The notes below the pieces were generated by a model, which was not told the origin of the DNA, did no database searches, and saw nothing but the letters and a program-made list of their open reading frames with translations. Shown here piece after piece: positions 34,348-42,692 of a stretch of 64,000 bases of DNA. The translations under genes were made by a program, and so were the position numbers. Within the stretch, counting starts at the first letter, position 1. Each line of letters starts with the position of its first letter. This DNA is from JAEYKI01 sp036679405 (GTDB taxonomy: Bacteria; Bacillota; Clostridia; Christensenellales; Christensenellaceae), in NCBI GenBank assembly GCA_036679405.1, contig JAVBVZ010000034.1:186001-250000 (forward strand). The letters run 5' to 3'.

Positions 34348-34800
34348 TTAAAAATACAAGTCCACCAACAGCCCTCTTATATCGTCCACATCGTCCAGCA
34401 GATCAAGGTTTTTTTCTTCTTTTTTCAAGATCTTCTGCGTCATTGCATCCAGCTTTTCATTGACCCTCCGTATAACGGCAAAGACCCGTCCCCTGCCGTT
34501 TCCGCCAAACTTTTCTTCTTTGGAAAAGGCATATCCGTTGCTCACCGTTTCATTTATCAACTGGGTGATCATCCCGCGGTATTTCTGCATTTCCCCCATA
34601 TCTGCCCGGCGGCACAGCGTCGCACCCTGCTGTTCTATGTCGCGGATCAGCGCCAAAACCTGTTTTTCCAGGGCTGCGCCGCTCTCACGGGAAAGATGCC
34701 TCTCAAAAGAAAGCACTTTTCCGGTTTCTTCTGCGCCGTCGTCCAAAGAATTTTGCACTTTGCGCTCCACTAATGACGGGGCGATAGTTTCAACAAGCAT
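34348..34800 (-). CDS. YaaR-like protein (DUF327)
   Basis: A 150-residue, mainly helical cytoplasmic protein. The middle (EMQKYRGMITQLINETVSNG) and the end (LLDDVDDIRGLLVDLYF) match the YaaR/DUF327 family, whose members typically contain a YK..V..F segment and finish IRGLLVDL. In many Clostridia this gene occurs in the flagellar fliS/fliT region. Function is not established; a structural or chaperone role in motility is inferred from place. It lies between the FliT-like gene and cheR. Confidence 0.72.
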   Translation of the reverse strand: MLVETIAPSLVERKVQNSLDDGAEETGKVLSFERHLSRESGAALEKQVLALIRDIEQQGATLCRRADMGEMQKYRGMITQLINETVSNGYAFSKEEKFGGNGRGRVFAVIRRVNEKLDAMTQKILKKEEKNLDLLDDVDDIRGLLVDLYF

Positions 34801-34821
34801 AAACTCTTTCCTTAAACCCTT

Positions 34822-35223
34822 TTAATAAACCCCGTCATCCATCGACTGGGCTGCATAAGCGCTGACCGCCCGCATGGACTGTCTGGATGAGCGGACCTGA
34901 TCCATGAACCGGCCCATCACTTCATTCATGATCCGAACATTTTCCTGATCCGCCCGGCTGATTTTCTTTGCTACTTCCCGGCAAAGCCACCGGTACTTTT
35001 CATATGCCGCTCCCGGTTCTCCCTCCTCGGATGAGGCCTCCCCGGTTTCAAGGGCCTTGATCGCCGTGATCAGGGCGTCCCTCCTGCGCAGCTTGGCCGC
35101 CACAGCCTGCAAATCCTCCATGGATTCGGCGCTTTTCAAGTCTGCCGATATTTCTTCCGTCACCTCAAGCAGCTGCCTGAAGGCGCGTTCTGTTTTTTTG
35201 ATCAGAATCAATTTATTTTCCAC
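34822..35223 (-). CDS. Hypothetical FliT/FlgN-like helical protein
   Basis: A 133-residue, all-helical protein with no membrane segment, starting at GTG (GAGG 8 bases upstream) directly after fliS. The C-terminus (RSSRQSMRAVSAYAAQSMDD) resembles the end of export chaperones, and the third position after fliD-fliS is where FliT (the FliD chaperone) is usually encoded. FliT family members are too divergent for a motif call, so this is position-led. Confidence 0.6.
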   Translation of the reverse strand: MENKLILIKKTERAFRQLLEVTEEISADLKSAESMEDLQAVAAKLRRRDALITAIKALETGEASSEEGEPGAAYEKYRWLCREVAKKISRADQENVRIMNEVMGRFMDQVRSSRQSMRAVSAYAAQSMDDGVY

Positions 35224-35238
35224 CGGTTAAACCTCTTC

Positions 35239-35640
35239 TTATAAAAGTTCCTCGGCAATAAAGCTGCTGTCTGTCTGCATTTTTACATCCACCCATGCTT
35301 CTTTCAGGGAAGAGAGGATCCCAAGAACAGCTTCTGCATTTTTAAAATCTTTGTGTATGTTCATCTGCCTCAGCTCATGCAGAATATACTCATAGATCTG
35401 CATGAGCTGCCCGGCAATCTGAAACTTAAGGTCCAGGCTCGCAATCAGTTCGATTATGATATCCTGCGCCCGCATCAGTGCGGCGCCTGTTTTTTCCACC
35501 GAGCCGCTTTTCAAATGGATTTGCGCCAGTTTAACCTGTTTGATGCAGCCTTCATACAAAAAAATAATCAAATCTACGGGGGAGGCGGTCGCCACATAAT
35601 CCTGCCGGTAACGTTCCTTCAAATTTGCCGTTGCGTACAT
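35239..35640 (-). CDS. fliS: Flagellin export chaperone FliS
   Basis: Prevents flagellin polymerisation in the cytoplasm and delivers it to FlhA. The 133 residues carry the family pattern YRQDYVATASPVDLIIFLYE, GCIKQVKLA and a helical remainder ending with KMQTDSSFIAEELL. AGGAG precedes the ATG. It follows fliD by 31 bases, the common fliD-fliS order. It should bind the flagellin encoded at 59093-60670. Confidence 0.95.
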   Translation of the reverse strand: MYATANLKERYRQDYVATASPVDLIIFLYEGCIKQVKLAQIHLKSGSVEKTGAALMRAQDIIIELIASLDLKFQIAGQLMQIYEYILHELRQMNIHKDFKNAEAVLGILSSLKEAWVDVKMQTDSSFIAEELL

Positions 35641-35671
35641 ATACGTTCTCTCCTAAAAATCTTTCTTTGTC

Positions 35672-37957
35672 CTACAGCGTTCCGAGCTGCTGAGACAACC
35701 ACTCCGACTGGGCCGTATACTGGGACAACAGTGTTTCCATGGTTGCAAACTTCAGATAATATTCATCTTCCTGATCCGCCATTTTTTCAACCAGCTCGTC
35801 ATATTTGTCACTCGCATCCGAGATAGCGTCGTTTGTGTTTTGGAGCGACCCGGTGGTAACGGCGTTCTGGTAATCCGTCATGGATTTGAAAAAGCTCGTA
35901 ATAATACCGGATTCCTGCTCAATAACGTCCGGGTCGGTCGAATCGGTCGAGCCCACAAAAACCTTGGTAACGGCCTCTATATCGTCGGCCAAAGCAGCGC
36001 GCAGCGTATCTTCATCCAGCGTGATCTGTCCTTTGTCATACCACGCTCCGGTGGAAAGGCCGATATCGCTGGCCGAAAGGTTCGTGTCCGATACTTTTTT
36101 AAACAGATCCGCCCGCATGTCGGCCAGCAGATTGCTGATATTGCTGTCGTTGCGCAGAATTCCGCTTTTGGCTTTCTCGTCCCATTTTTCAAGGTCGCTG
36201 TCGTCCATCTCGTCCCGCTGCGCTTCGGTCAGGATCGAATAATCATAGTCCGTTTTCTCGCTGATCTTCTCATTGAGCATCTCCACAATACTGTTGTACT
36301 CTTCTATAAAGGCCTTCACTTTTTCCACAACACCGTCAATATCCTGAGAAACGCTAAACGAGATCGCTTCCTGGGTGCTTTCGGGGTCTGTGGAATCAAA
36401 CGACGCTTTTAAATCAAACTGCATTCCATCAATCTCAAAACTGTTTGAATCCCGGGTAATGGTCTCGCCGTCTATCACGATCTGTGCGTCGCTGCCCTGC
36501 GCACTTAAAGCCGTTATGCCAAAAAATCCGTCTGCCCCAAAAGCATTTGAGCCATCTGCATTTGAAAGCTCAATCACGGCTTCATCCCCTGTATCGTCGC
36601 TTCGGAAGATAAACGAATCGGTAATGCTGCTGTAGATAAGGTTAACGTCCGCATCCTGCGTGACCTTTGCAACCATGGCCGAAACGCTGGTCTGCGTCGG
36701 ATCAAAAGAGAAGTCTGTTCCGTTTACGGTAAAGCTGAAGTTTCCTTCCGAATCCAAGGCAAGGTACACCCCCATTTTAAGGGCCGCCTCACGGATGGAG
36801 TCGTTTTGCGGATCAATGGCATCCAGTTCACCGCTGGTGCCTTCCTCTGTCGCCACCGGGCTGTCCGCGCTGAAAAACAGGCTTCCGTCCGTGTTTAAAA
36901 TCTCTATTGAGGATCCGTCGCCCAAAACCGTACTGCGGATAACAAATTGATCCGCCTGTTCATCATAAGTCATCGTGACGTTTGCGGAAGCATCGGCATT
37001 CACCGTGCTTATCACATCCCCCAGTGTCTGCGTTTTGGCAAAAGAAAATTCCTGTCCGTTGATGCTGAAAGATACGTTTCCGGACGTGTCTTCCCCAAAT
37101 GTTTTCCCGGTTGCGGCTTCGATTTCCGCAAGTGTCATACTTTCACTGATCAGACTGACCTTCGTAATGTCTCCTTCGGCGATGCCCAGTGCGCCTTCGT
37201 CCCCAAAAAGATCGCAGGAACCGGCTATGTTCTTCAAGCTGAGCGTAGCCTCAATCCCAACAAGGTCGCTGTTGATGGAAATAGTGCCGTCTCCGTTTAA
37301 GATCATTGTTGCGCCCGCCGTTTCCCCGGCGTTCACCGCATCTATGACATCGCCCAGCGTCTCATCCTGGTTAAAAACAAAGGATTCCCCGTTAATGGAA
37401 AACGTCAGCTTTTCATTATCGTCTCCAAAATCAAAGACCTGCGTGCCGTCCTCATAGGTTAAGTCCTTTAACGCTACGCTCTGTGCGCCATCCTGCAATG
37501 TCTTTGTCCCGGTTACGCGCGCGGCGCTGTTGGTTTCCTGCGTCCCCCAGAACCCCGCGGAACGGCTCCGGTATTTTTCGCCGGCGCTCACCGCCGAAGC
37601 GGCCAGCTGCACACTGCTGATTTCATGTGAGTCCGTATACGCGGCCGACGTAGCCGTCACGTCCACATACTTGTTCTCGTCTATCTGTACGGCATACGCC
37701 TTATATGCGGAAGATGTAAACATATTGGATTCGCTGGTAGCGCTCATATACTTGGTCCTGAACGCTTTTAACTGGGTGTTGATATCGGTATATGCGTCCC
37801 GCTTCCATTCCAGCTTTGTTTTCTGCTGGTAAATCTTATCCAGTTTTGCCTGTTGTGTCGCCATAAGGTTTTCAACCAGTGAATCGGTATCAAGGCCGGA
37901 ATAAAGGCCGGTGATCCGGGTTGTTGAATAAGAACTGATCGAACTGACGGATGACAT
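35672..37957 (-). CDS. fliD: Filament cap protein FliD, enlarged by tandem repeats
   Basis: Caps the growing filament and folds flagellin at its tip. The N-terminal (TRITGLYSGLDTDSLVENLM) and C-terminal (SQYTAQSEWLSQQLGTL) D0 parts are typical. At 761 residues it is well above the usual 450-600. The excess is three tandem Flagellin_IN-like modules of about 70 residues, at about 183-252, 293-363 and 405-475, each with F[ST][IV]NG..FSF....TL and a ...S.L...SIEI/ELSNADGS end. These should lie on the exposed outer part of the cap. It is the second gene after the sigma-28 promoter at 39091-39117. Confidence 0.94.
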   Translation of the reverse strand: MSSVSSISSYSTTRITGLYSGLDTDSLVENLMATQQAKLDKIYQQKTKLEWKRDAYTDINTQLKAFRTKYMSATSESNMFTSSAYKAYAVQIDENKYVDVTATSAAYTDSHEISSVQLAASAVSAGEKYRSRSAGFWGTQETNSAARVTGTKTLQDGAQSVALKDLTYEDGTQVFDFGDDNEKLTFSINGESFVFNQDETLGDVIDAVNAGETAGATMILNGDGTISINSDLVGIEATLSLKNIAGSCDLFGDEGALGIAEGDITKVSLISESMTLAEIEAATGKTFGEDTSGNVSFSINGQEFSFAKTQTLGDVISTVNADASANVTMTYDEQADQFVIRSTVLGDGSSIEILNTDGSLFFSADSPVATEEGTSGELDAIDPQNDSIREAALKMGVYLALDSEGNFSFTVNGTDFSFDPTQTSVSAMVAKVTQDADVNLIYSSITDSFIFRSDDTGDEAVIELSNADGSNAFGADGFFGITALSAQGSDAQIVIDGETITRDSNSFEIDGMQFDLKASFDSTDPESTQEAISFSVSQDIDGVVEKVKAFIEEYNSIVEMLNEKISEKTDYDYSILTEAQRDEMDDSDLEKWDEKAKSGILRNDSNISNLLADMRADLFKKVSDTNLSASDIGLSTGAWYDKGQITLDEDTLRAALADDIEAVTKVFVGSTDSTDPDVIEQESGIITSFFKSMTDYQNAVTTGSLQNTNDAISDASDKYDELVEKMADQEDEYYLKFATMETLLSQYTAQSEWLSQQLGTL

Positions 37958-37994
37958 GAAAAAACACCTCTTTTATCGTTATTTCAAGGGGAGC

Positions 37995-39041
37995 TTAAAT
38001 ATGCGCAAAATATTGCACCTGCCCCAGCGTCCCCTGCCCGTATACGGAAGTAATATAGTTGTAGTTATATAAATGCCGCCCTGCCTGCGCGATCGCAACG
38101 CCGCGCTCCGCGTCGTACGTTCCGCTTTCCGACGGACTCACTACCTGCATATGCCCGTGCCCCCCGGAATTCTTCCAGGAAGTCACTGCGGGTTTTCCGG
38201 CATTGGCGTATTCCTGCGCCTGCTCGGCGGATACTTCCACCCATCCGTACTGCCTGCCGTATGTGTTCAGCCAGTCGTTGGTCGCGTTTGCGTCCAACTC
38301 CGTTGCGCCGGCGTCTCCCTGCGCTGCCGGCTCGCCGGTGGCAGCGTTTACATAGTGCGGTATTTCCGCGCCCATCGCGCGCGTAACATCCCAGGAAAAA
38401 ATATTGCAGTACGTATCTCCCACGCCATTCTTATTGACACGGTAACGTTCGCTTGTCTCTACGCCAAACTGGCTGATCACTTCCCTGTATGTCCCCGGAT
38501 CCCTTTCGCCCATATGGTTCACCACCAGCGGATTTGCCGTTTCCCACGCATTCGCGGGGACAGCTCCGGCCACGGTGGAAGCCTGGTTTGTATATGCAAG
38601 AAGGTTGGAAGCCTGCAGGGTACTCTGCGTTCCTTCGGAATTTATATCCGTTTCTTCCTGTTCCGTGTCTGTGCCAAGCGTACTTAAAAATGAAGAGCTT
38701 GCGTTCTCTTGGCTGCCGCTGCCCAGCAATGCGGAAATCAGGGCAATCCCCGCGTCCGATCCTCCGAAAAGCATTCCCGCAAACATCAATGCCAGCATGT
38801 TCTCCATAAAGCCGGAAGCGTCCTGCGTATTGCCGAAAAGAGAACTCCCCTGCTCCAAAAGGCTGGTTCCATACATTGAGGACGTCTCGCTGCTCTCTTC
38901 GGAAAATTCTCCTATACTGCGGGCGGATTCATTCAATACGGATGAAAGGATGGTGGCGAACAGCGTAGCGCTTTCACCACTCTGTGCAGTGCCTGTGGTG
39001 CCGTTTTGTCCCTGCGCCATGCCGACGGAATCGATCTGCAA
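37995..39041 (-). CDS. Putative Cys-His (NlpC/P60 or CHAP-like) cell-wall hydrolase in the flagellar cluster
   Basis: A 348-residue protein. The N-terminal half is Ser/Gln-rich with a hydrophobic, Gly-rich patch (MLALMFAGMLFGGSDAGIAL) and no clear signal peptide. The C-terminal half looks like a papain-like peptidase or amidase: catalytic Cys candidate in DTYCNIFSWDVTRAMG, His candidate in SGGHGHMQVVSPS, with the intervening AQEYANAGKPAVTSW typical of murein hydrolases. No FlgJ-type muramidase is present, so it may open the wall for the rod or filament and be exported by the flagellar system. Start TTG 39041 has AAAAGGAG about 6 bases upstream. First gene of a sigma-28 unit with fliD and fliS. 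Confidence 0.65.
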   Translation of the reverse strand: MQIDSVGMAQGQNGTTGTAQSGESATLFATILSSVLNESARSIGEFSEESSETSSMYGTSLLEQGSSLFGNTQDASGFMENMLALMFAGMLFGGSDAGIALISALLGSGSQENASSSFLSTLGTDTEQEETDINSEGTQSTLQASNLLAYTNQASTVAGAVPANAWETANPLVVNHMGERDPGTYREVISQFGVETSERYRVNKNGVGDTYCNIFSWDVTRAMGAEIPHYVNAATGEPAAQGDAGATELDANATNDWLNTYGRQYGWVEVSAEQAQEYANAGKPAVTSWKNSGGHGHMQVVSPSESGTYDAERGVAIAQAGRHLYNYNYITSVYGQGTLGQVQYFAHI

Positions 39042-39090
39042 AGCATTTCTCCTTTTAATGGAATATTTTAGGTAAAAAACTCTATAGCAT

Positions 39091-39117
39091 ATATCGCGCC
39101 TTTCCGGCCCAACTTTA
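39091..39117 (-). promoter_or_regulatory. Sigma-28 promoter of the hydrolase-fliD-fliS unit
   Basis: On the minus strand TAAA (39117-39114), an exact 15-base spacer and CGCGATAT (39098-39091), which keeps the central CGAT core of GCCGATAA. Transcription would start near 39084, about 43 bases before the TTG start of the hydrolase gene. It is divergent to the promoter at 39147-39173. Confidence 0.7.
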
Positions 39118-39146
39118 GCCCAAGTACGCAAATTCCGGTGAAAATT

Positions 39147-39173
39147 TAATTTCCAGGCGTTTATGTCCGATAT
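39147..39173 (+). promoter_or_regulatory. Sigma-28 promoter of the FliK-like/flhX unit
   Basis: TAAT (39147-39150), an exact 15-base spacer and TCCGATAT (39166-39173), matching 6 of 8 consensus positions. The start would be near 39180, 26 bases before the ATG at 39206. TATAAT at 39171-39176 could also serve sigma-A, but no matching -35 is visible. Confidence 0.7.
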
Positions 39174-39205
39174 AATGATCATGGAATAAAGAAAGGAAAA
39201 TCAAA

Positions 39206-40123
39206 ATGCGCGCACATCCTTCCGTCGAAATACAATGTACGCCCCAAAACAGCGCTTCCGATCTCTTTTTGAACCTGCGGACCGGCGATACGCTGACCGC
39301 ACGCCTTGTATCCACGAGCGGCGGCAGCGCCCTTCTTAAGGTGCGCGAAACATCTCTTAAAGCCCAATTGCCCCCCGGTGTGCATTTGCTTAAGGGCGAC
39401 GTCCTGGCGCTTTCCCCGGACGGATGCAAAAGCGGGCGGTTCTCTTTTAAACTTCTCTCGGTTAACGGCCAAAGCGTTCTTCCCGAAGCGACCCATACGG
39501 AGCAAAGCCTTCTTGCCCTTGGCATTCCGCCCACCGCCCGCAACATCCGTTTGGCCCAGCTTTTAAGCCAGAGCGGGCACGCTCCCACCCGGGAAATTGT
39601 AGACTCTTTTGGCAAGATCCTCTCAAAGGTCCCCGGCCTTCCCGTGTCCGTTTCTTCTTTTATGGCTGCCCGCGGCCTGATGCCGAATGAAGAAGGAATC
39701 CGGCTTTTTTCCAAACCCGGGCCTCTTTTGGATCAAAGCGGAGAAATCACGCAAAACCTTTTGTATTATCCGTTCCCGTTCCGGCCGCATGACAAGCTTT
39801 TACGGTCCGCCCTGTTTGTTTTTCGGGACAAAAACGCGCCGGAGGCGGAAAAACAACAAACGGTCATCTTTATTTCTCTGCAAACACAGCATCTGGGAAC
39901 GGTACAGGCTTCTCTTTGCGCCGGCAGCGGCGGCCTGAAAGTAGATCTTACCCTAAGCTCCACCCCTGTCCAAATGTTTTTTCTTCAGCATCTGGACACG
40001 CTGCAAGAGGCCTTGTCCCAAACCGGCCTCCCCCTCCGCGCCCTGCACGCATCCGCAGCTCCCTGCCCTGCCTGTGCCTCTGTGGATGAACGTCCCCGGG
40101 GTGAAATAGACATACATGTATAA
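39206..40123 (+). CDS. FliK-like protein of the YlqG type
   Basis: A 305-residue cytoplasmic protein on the plus strand, against the direction of the cluster. The C-terminal part resembles the FliK/Flg_hook C-terminal domain: VIFISLQTQHLGTVQASLCA, LKVDLTLSSTPVQMFFLQHL and LQEALSQTGLPLRAL, the LxPxxLGxVxV pattern that contacts FlhB. The N-terminal part has a beta-rich TGDTLTARLVSTSGG stretch. An FlhB C-terminal-like gene follows 11 bases downstream, exactly as Bacillus ylqG-ylqH. A role as a second substrate-specificity pair for flagellar export is inferred. AAAGG lies before the ATG, and a sigma-28-type promoter precedes it. Confidence 0.75.
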   Translation: MRAHPSVEIQCTPQNSASDLFLNLRTGDTLTARLVSTSGGSALLKVRETSLKAQLPPGVHLLKGDVLALSPDGCKSGRFSFKLLSVNGQSVLPEATHTEQSLLALGIPPTARNIRLAQLLSQSGHAPTREIVDSFGKILSKVPGLPVSVSSFMAARGLMPNEEGIRLFSKPGPLLDQSGEITQNLLYYPFPFRPHDKLLRSALFVFRDKNAPEAEKQQTVIFISLQTQHLGTVQASLCAGSGGLKVDLTLSSTPVQMFFLQHLDTLQEALSQTGLPLRALHASAAPCPACASVDERPRGEIDIHV

Positions 40124-40134
40124 AGGATACGCCC

Positions 40135-40401
40135 ATGAAAAAAAATATAAAAAAGGCCGCCGCCTTAAAATATGATCCTGAAAAAAACAACGCGCCCGTT
40201 CTGACAGCAGCCGGAGAAGGGCTGCTTGCGCAGCGTATCGTTGATAGTGCGCATGAGCACAACGTTCCGGTGACCTGCGACCCGGCGCTTGCCGGGCTGC
40301 TTTCCCGCATGCCGACCGGCCGGGAAATTCCTCCCGAACTGTACCGGGCGGTCGCGGAGATCCTTGTGTTTGTAAGCCGTTTGGACCAGGAATATAAATA
40401 G
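40135..40401 (+). CDS. flhX: FlhB C-terminal-domain-like protein FlhX (YlqH)
   Basis: An 88-residue protein corresponding to the part of FlhB after the NPTH cleavage site: AALKYDPEKNNAPVLTAAGE, LLAQRIVDSAHEHNVPVTCD and REIPPELYRAVAEILVFVSR, the same blocks as the end of the full FlhB at 24407-25498. No membrane segment is present. In Bacillus and other genera such free-standing FlhB C-terminal proteins (FlhX/YlqH) can partly replace the FlhB C-terminal domain. AAAGGA precedes the ATG; it is cotranscribed with the FliK-like gene. Confidence 0.9.
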   Translation: MKKNIKKAAALKYDPEKNNAPVLTAAGEGLLAQRIVDSAHEHNVPVTCDPALAGLLSRMPTGREIPPELYRAVAEILVFVSRLDQEYK

Positions 40402-40470
40402 GCGCCGCCCCCGCATCTTTCAAAAAACGAGTCCCGGTATTTCTGCTTTTTTTAAAATTCGCCCATAAAA

Positions 40471-40498
40471 AAAGGGCTTTTGCCCTTCTTGTTTTTTT
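40471..40498. terminator. Bidirectional terminator between flhX and cheB
   Basis: AAGGGC (40472-40477), TTTT loop and GCCCTT (40482-40487), with CTTGTTTTTTT on the plus side and GCCCTTTTTTT on the minus side. It ends both the plus-strand flhX unit and the long minus-strand operon that begins at cheC. Confidence 0.88.
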
Positions 40499-40502
40499 AA
40501 TT

Positions 40503-41546
40503 CTATTTTCTCTCAAAATACTCTAAAATAATGTCCGCAATCTTCTCCAGCGGCGCCTGTCGCGCCACAGCGCCCGCCCTGAAGGCTGCGGCCGGCATTC
40601 CGTATACCACGCAGCTTTTTTCATCCTGGCCGACCGTAAAAGCATTTCTGTTCCGCATGGCCAGCAATCCTTTCGCCCCATCCTGCCCCATTCCGGTAAG
40701 TATGATCCCCACCGTATCTTTGTCCGCAAACTTAGCCACCGAATGAAACAGCACATCCACCGACGGACAATGCCCGTTCACTTTTTCACCCGCCTGACAA
40801 CGGATCTGCATAACGGAGCCGCTTTTCACAACGGACATATGCCTGTCCCCGGGCGCAATATATACGTGGCCCGGGCGCAGTGTTTCTCCATCTTCCGCTT
40901 CCTTGACTTCCAGTGCGCACTCTCCGTTCAGGCGGTTTGCATACATCTTTGTGAAAACCGGAGGCATATGCTGCGTAATGACCATTCCCGGAAGGCTGGC
41001 CGGCAGCCTTTTTAATATTTTGCTGGTTGCTTCCGTCCCGCCGGTCGAGGCGCCCAGGGCGATCAGCCCGCCTGTCCGGCGCATGTTCCCCCACAGCCTC
41101 TGCCCGGATCCGGCATCCGGTCCCTCCGCGCCTCCGGCGCGCAGTTTTGCTTTGGACGCAATCCTTATTTTGCCCGCAAGGTCGCCTAAAAATTTATCCA
41201 TATTGGCCGGCTCAGCCATCGACGGTTTTACTACAAAATCCACGGCGCCGGCTTTGAAAGCCTCAAATACGATACCGTTGACCGCGCTTACCACTACCAC
41301 CGGCATCGGCGTTTTGGGCATCAGTTCTTTTAAAAAATCAATCCCGTTCATGCCCGGCATCTCCACGTCCAGCGTCATGACGTCGGGGGCCAGTTCTTTC
41401 AGTTTCTCTTTCGCCTGAAGCGCGCTGGCTGCTGTTCCCACAACCCGTATATACGGATGTCCTGTCAATGCCCGCATGATGACCGTTCTGAAAAAAAGAG
41501 AGTCGTCCACTACCAGAACCGTGATCTTCCCGCTTGCGTTATCCAT
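40503..41546 (-). CDS. cheB: Chemotaxis protein-glutamate methylesterase CheB
   Basis: Response regulator that removes methyl groups from, and deamidates, receptors. The 347 residues have a receiver domain with phospho-acceptor Asp60 (MTLDVEMPGMNG) and Lys107, a linker, and the esterase domain with catalytic Ser167 (GASTGGTEA), His193 (TQHMPP) and Asp289 (GMGQDGAKG). All active-site residues are present. It is the last gene of the first block, 45 bases after fliY, and ends just before the bidirectional terminator. Confidence 0.97.
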   Translation of the reverse strand: MDNASGKITVLVVDDSLFFRTVIMRALTGHPYIRVVGTAASALQAKEKLKELAPDVMTLDVEMPGMNGIDFLKELMPKTPMPVVVVSAVNGIVFEAFKAGAVDFVVKPSMAEPANMDKFLGDLAGKIRIASKAKLRAGGAEGPDAGSGQRLWGNMRRTGGLIALGASTGGTEATSKILKRLPASLPGMVITQHMPPVFTKMYANRLNGECALEVKEAEDGETLRPGHVYIAPGDRHMSVVKSGSVMQIRCQAGEKVNGHCPSVDVLFHSVAKFADKDTVGIILTGMGQDGAKGLLAMRNRNAFTVGQDEKSCVVYGMPAAAFRAGAVARQAPLEKIADIILEYFERK

Positions 41547-41591
41547 GTTTTGCCCCTCCCTTCAGGCCGAAAGTTTTCCGGCCGCTGTCCT

Positions 41592-42692
41592 CTATGAAAT
41601 TTTGGCCGTGGGAAGATTGATCTCGGTAATCCGTACGCCGTAGTTGTCGTCGATCACCACGACCTCCCCTTTGCCAATGCTTTTACCGTTTACCAGGATA
41701 TCCACAGCTTCTCCCGCAATTTTATCCAGCACGATCACAAATCCCGTGTTGAAATCCAATATGTCTTTTATCTTCTTTTTCGTCCGTCCAAGCTCCACCG
41801 TTACCTTCATGGGCACGTCCTGGATCATATCTATATTTTTGAGCAGCGGGCCGCCTTCTCTTTGCTCAAGCGAATCAAAAGAAGGAAGACGGGCCGACTT
41901 CACCTTTATATCTTCATCTTTTGCGCCGGATGCGGCTCCCACAGTCATGGGCTCGGGCGGATTTTCCACTTCGGCTTTTGCCTCCTCGACCTGCTGTGTT
42001 CCGCCAATAACGCTTTCCGCCATATTTTTGGCAAACGGAAGAGGCAGGATCTGCATAATTTCGCTGGTAAGGAGCCCTTCTATCTCCATTTTAAAATTAA
42101 TTTTTACGATCGGTTCGTCACTATCCGCAAAGGCGTGCAGGATTCCCTCTTCCTCCAGTTGTATCTTTCTGGCCTCCGGCGTAGAAATATTGATAGGCGT
42201 TCCCAATATATCCGCAAGGGAAGTTGCCGAAGATCCGACCATCTGGTTCATTACCTCCCGGATCGCGCTTAAATGTGTTTCATCCAGTTCAATATGGTCG
42301 GCGTCTATTTCTCCTTCCTCTCCCAAAAGAAGATTGGTGATCAACGCCACGTCATAATCCTTTAAGACCAGGAGGTTCTTTCCGGTGAGTCCCTGCGTAT
42401 AGTTTACTTCCACCACCACAATAGGCGCGGAATACTCATCGCTTAAGGATTTTAAAGTATGCACCGAAACAGCCGGGGTTGTTATGGTCACCTTTCTTCC
42501 AAGAAGGGTAAACATGGTTGTGGCCGCAGTGCCCATGCAGATATTTCCCACTTCTCCCAGAACGTCCTGTTCATCTTTGGAAAGAAAATCATCTGTAGTA
42601 AGCGCGCTGCCGTCTTTGACCTGTCCTGCGTCGCTCAGCATTTTTTCGATCTGTTCCTGGCTCAAAAAATCATTGTTACTCAACTTGTTCAT
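41592..42692 (-). CDS. fliY: Flagellar motor switch phosphatase FliY (FliN-type)
   Basis: Switch component with two functions: C-ring subunit and CheY-P phosphatase. The 366 residues start with a CheY-P binding-like peptide (NDFLSQEQIEKMLSD), followed by a CheC-like domain with both active helices intact (DEQDVLGEVGNICMG and HLSAIREVMNQMVGS, each ExxN), a linker, and a C-terminal FliN/SpoA domain (MKVTVELGRTKKKIKDILDF, NTGFVIVLDKIAGEAVDILV). Absence of a separate fliN fits. The start is ambiguous: AAGGAG almost touches ATG 42692, while TTG 42683 has better spacing. It overlaps fliM by 17 bases. Confidence 0.96.
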   Translation of the reverse strand: MNKLSNNDFLSQEQIEKMLSDAGQVKDGSALTTDDFLSKDEQDVLGEVGNICMGTAATTMFTLLGRKVTITTPAVSVHTLKSLSDEYSAPIVVVEVNYTQGLTGKNLLVLKDYDVALITNLLLGEEGEIDADHIELDETHLSAIREVMNQMVGSSATSLADILGTPINISTPEARKIQLEEEGILHAFADSDEPIVKINFKMEIEGLLTSEIMQILPLPFAKNMAESVIGGTQQVEEAKAEVENPPEPMTVGAASGAKDEDIKVKSARLPSFDSLEQREGGPLLKNIDMIQDVPMKVTVELGRTKKKIKDILDFNTGFVIVLDKIAGEAVDILVNGKSIGKGEVVVIDDNYGVRITEINLPTAKIS

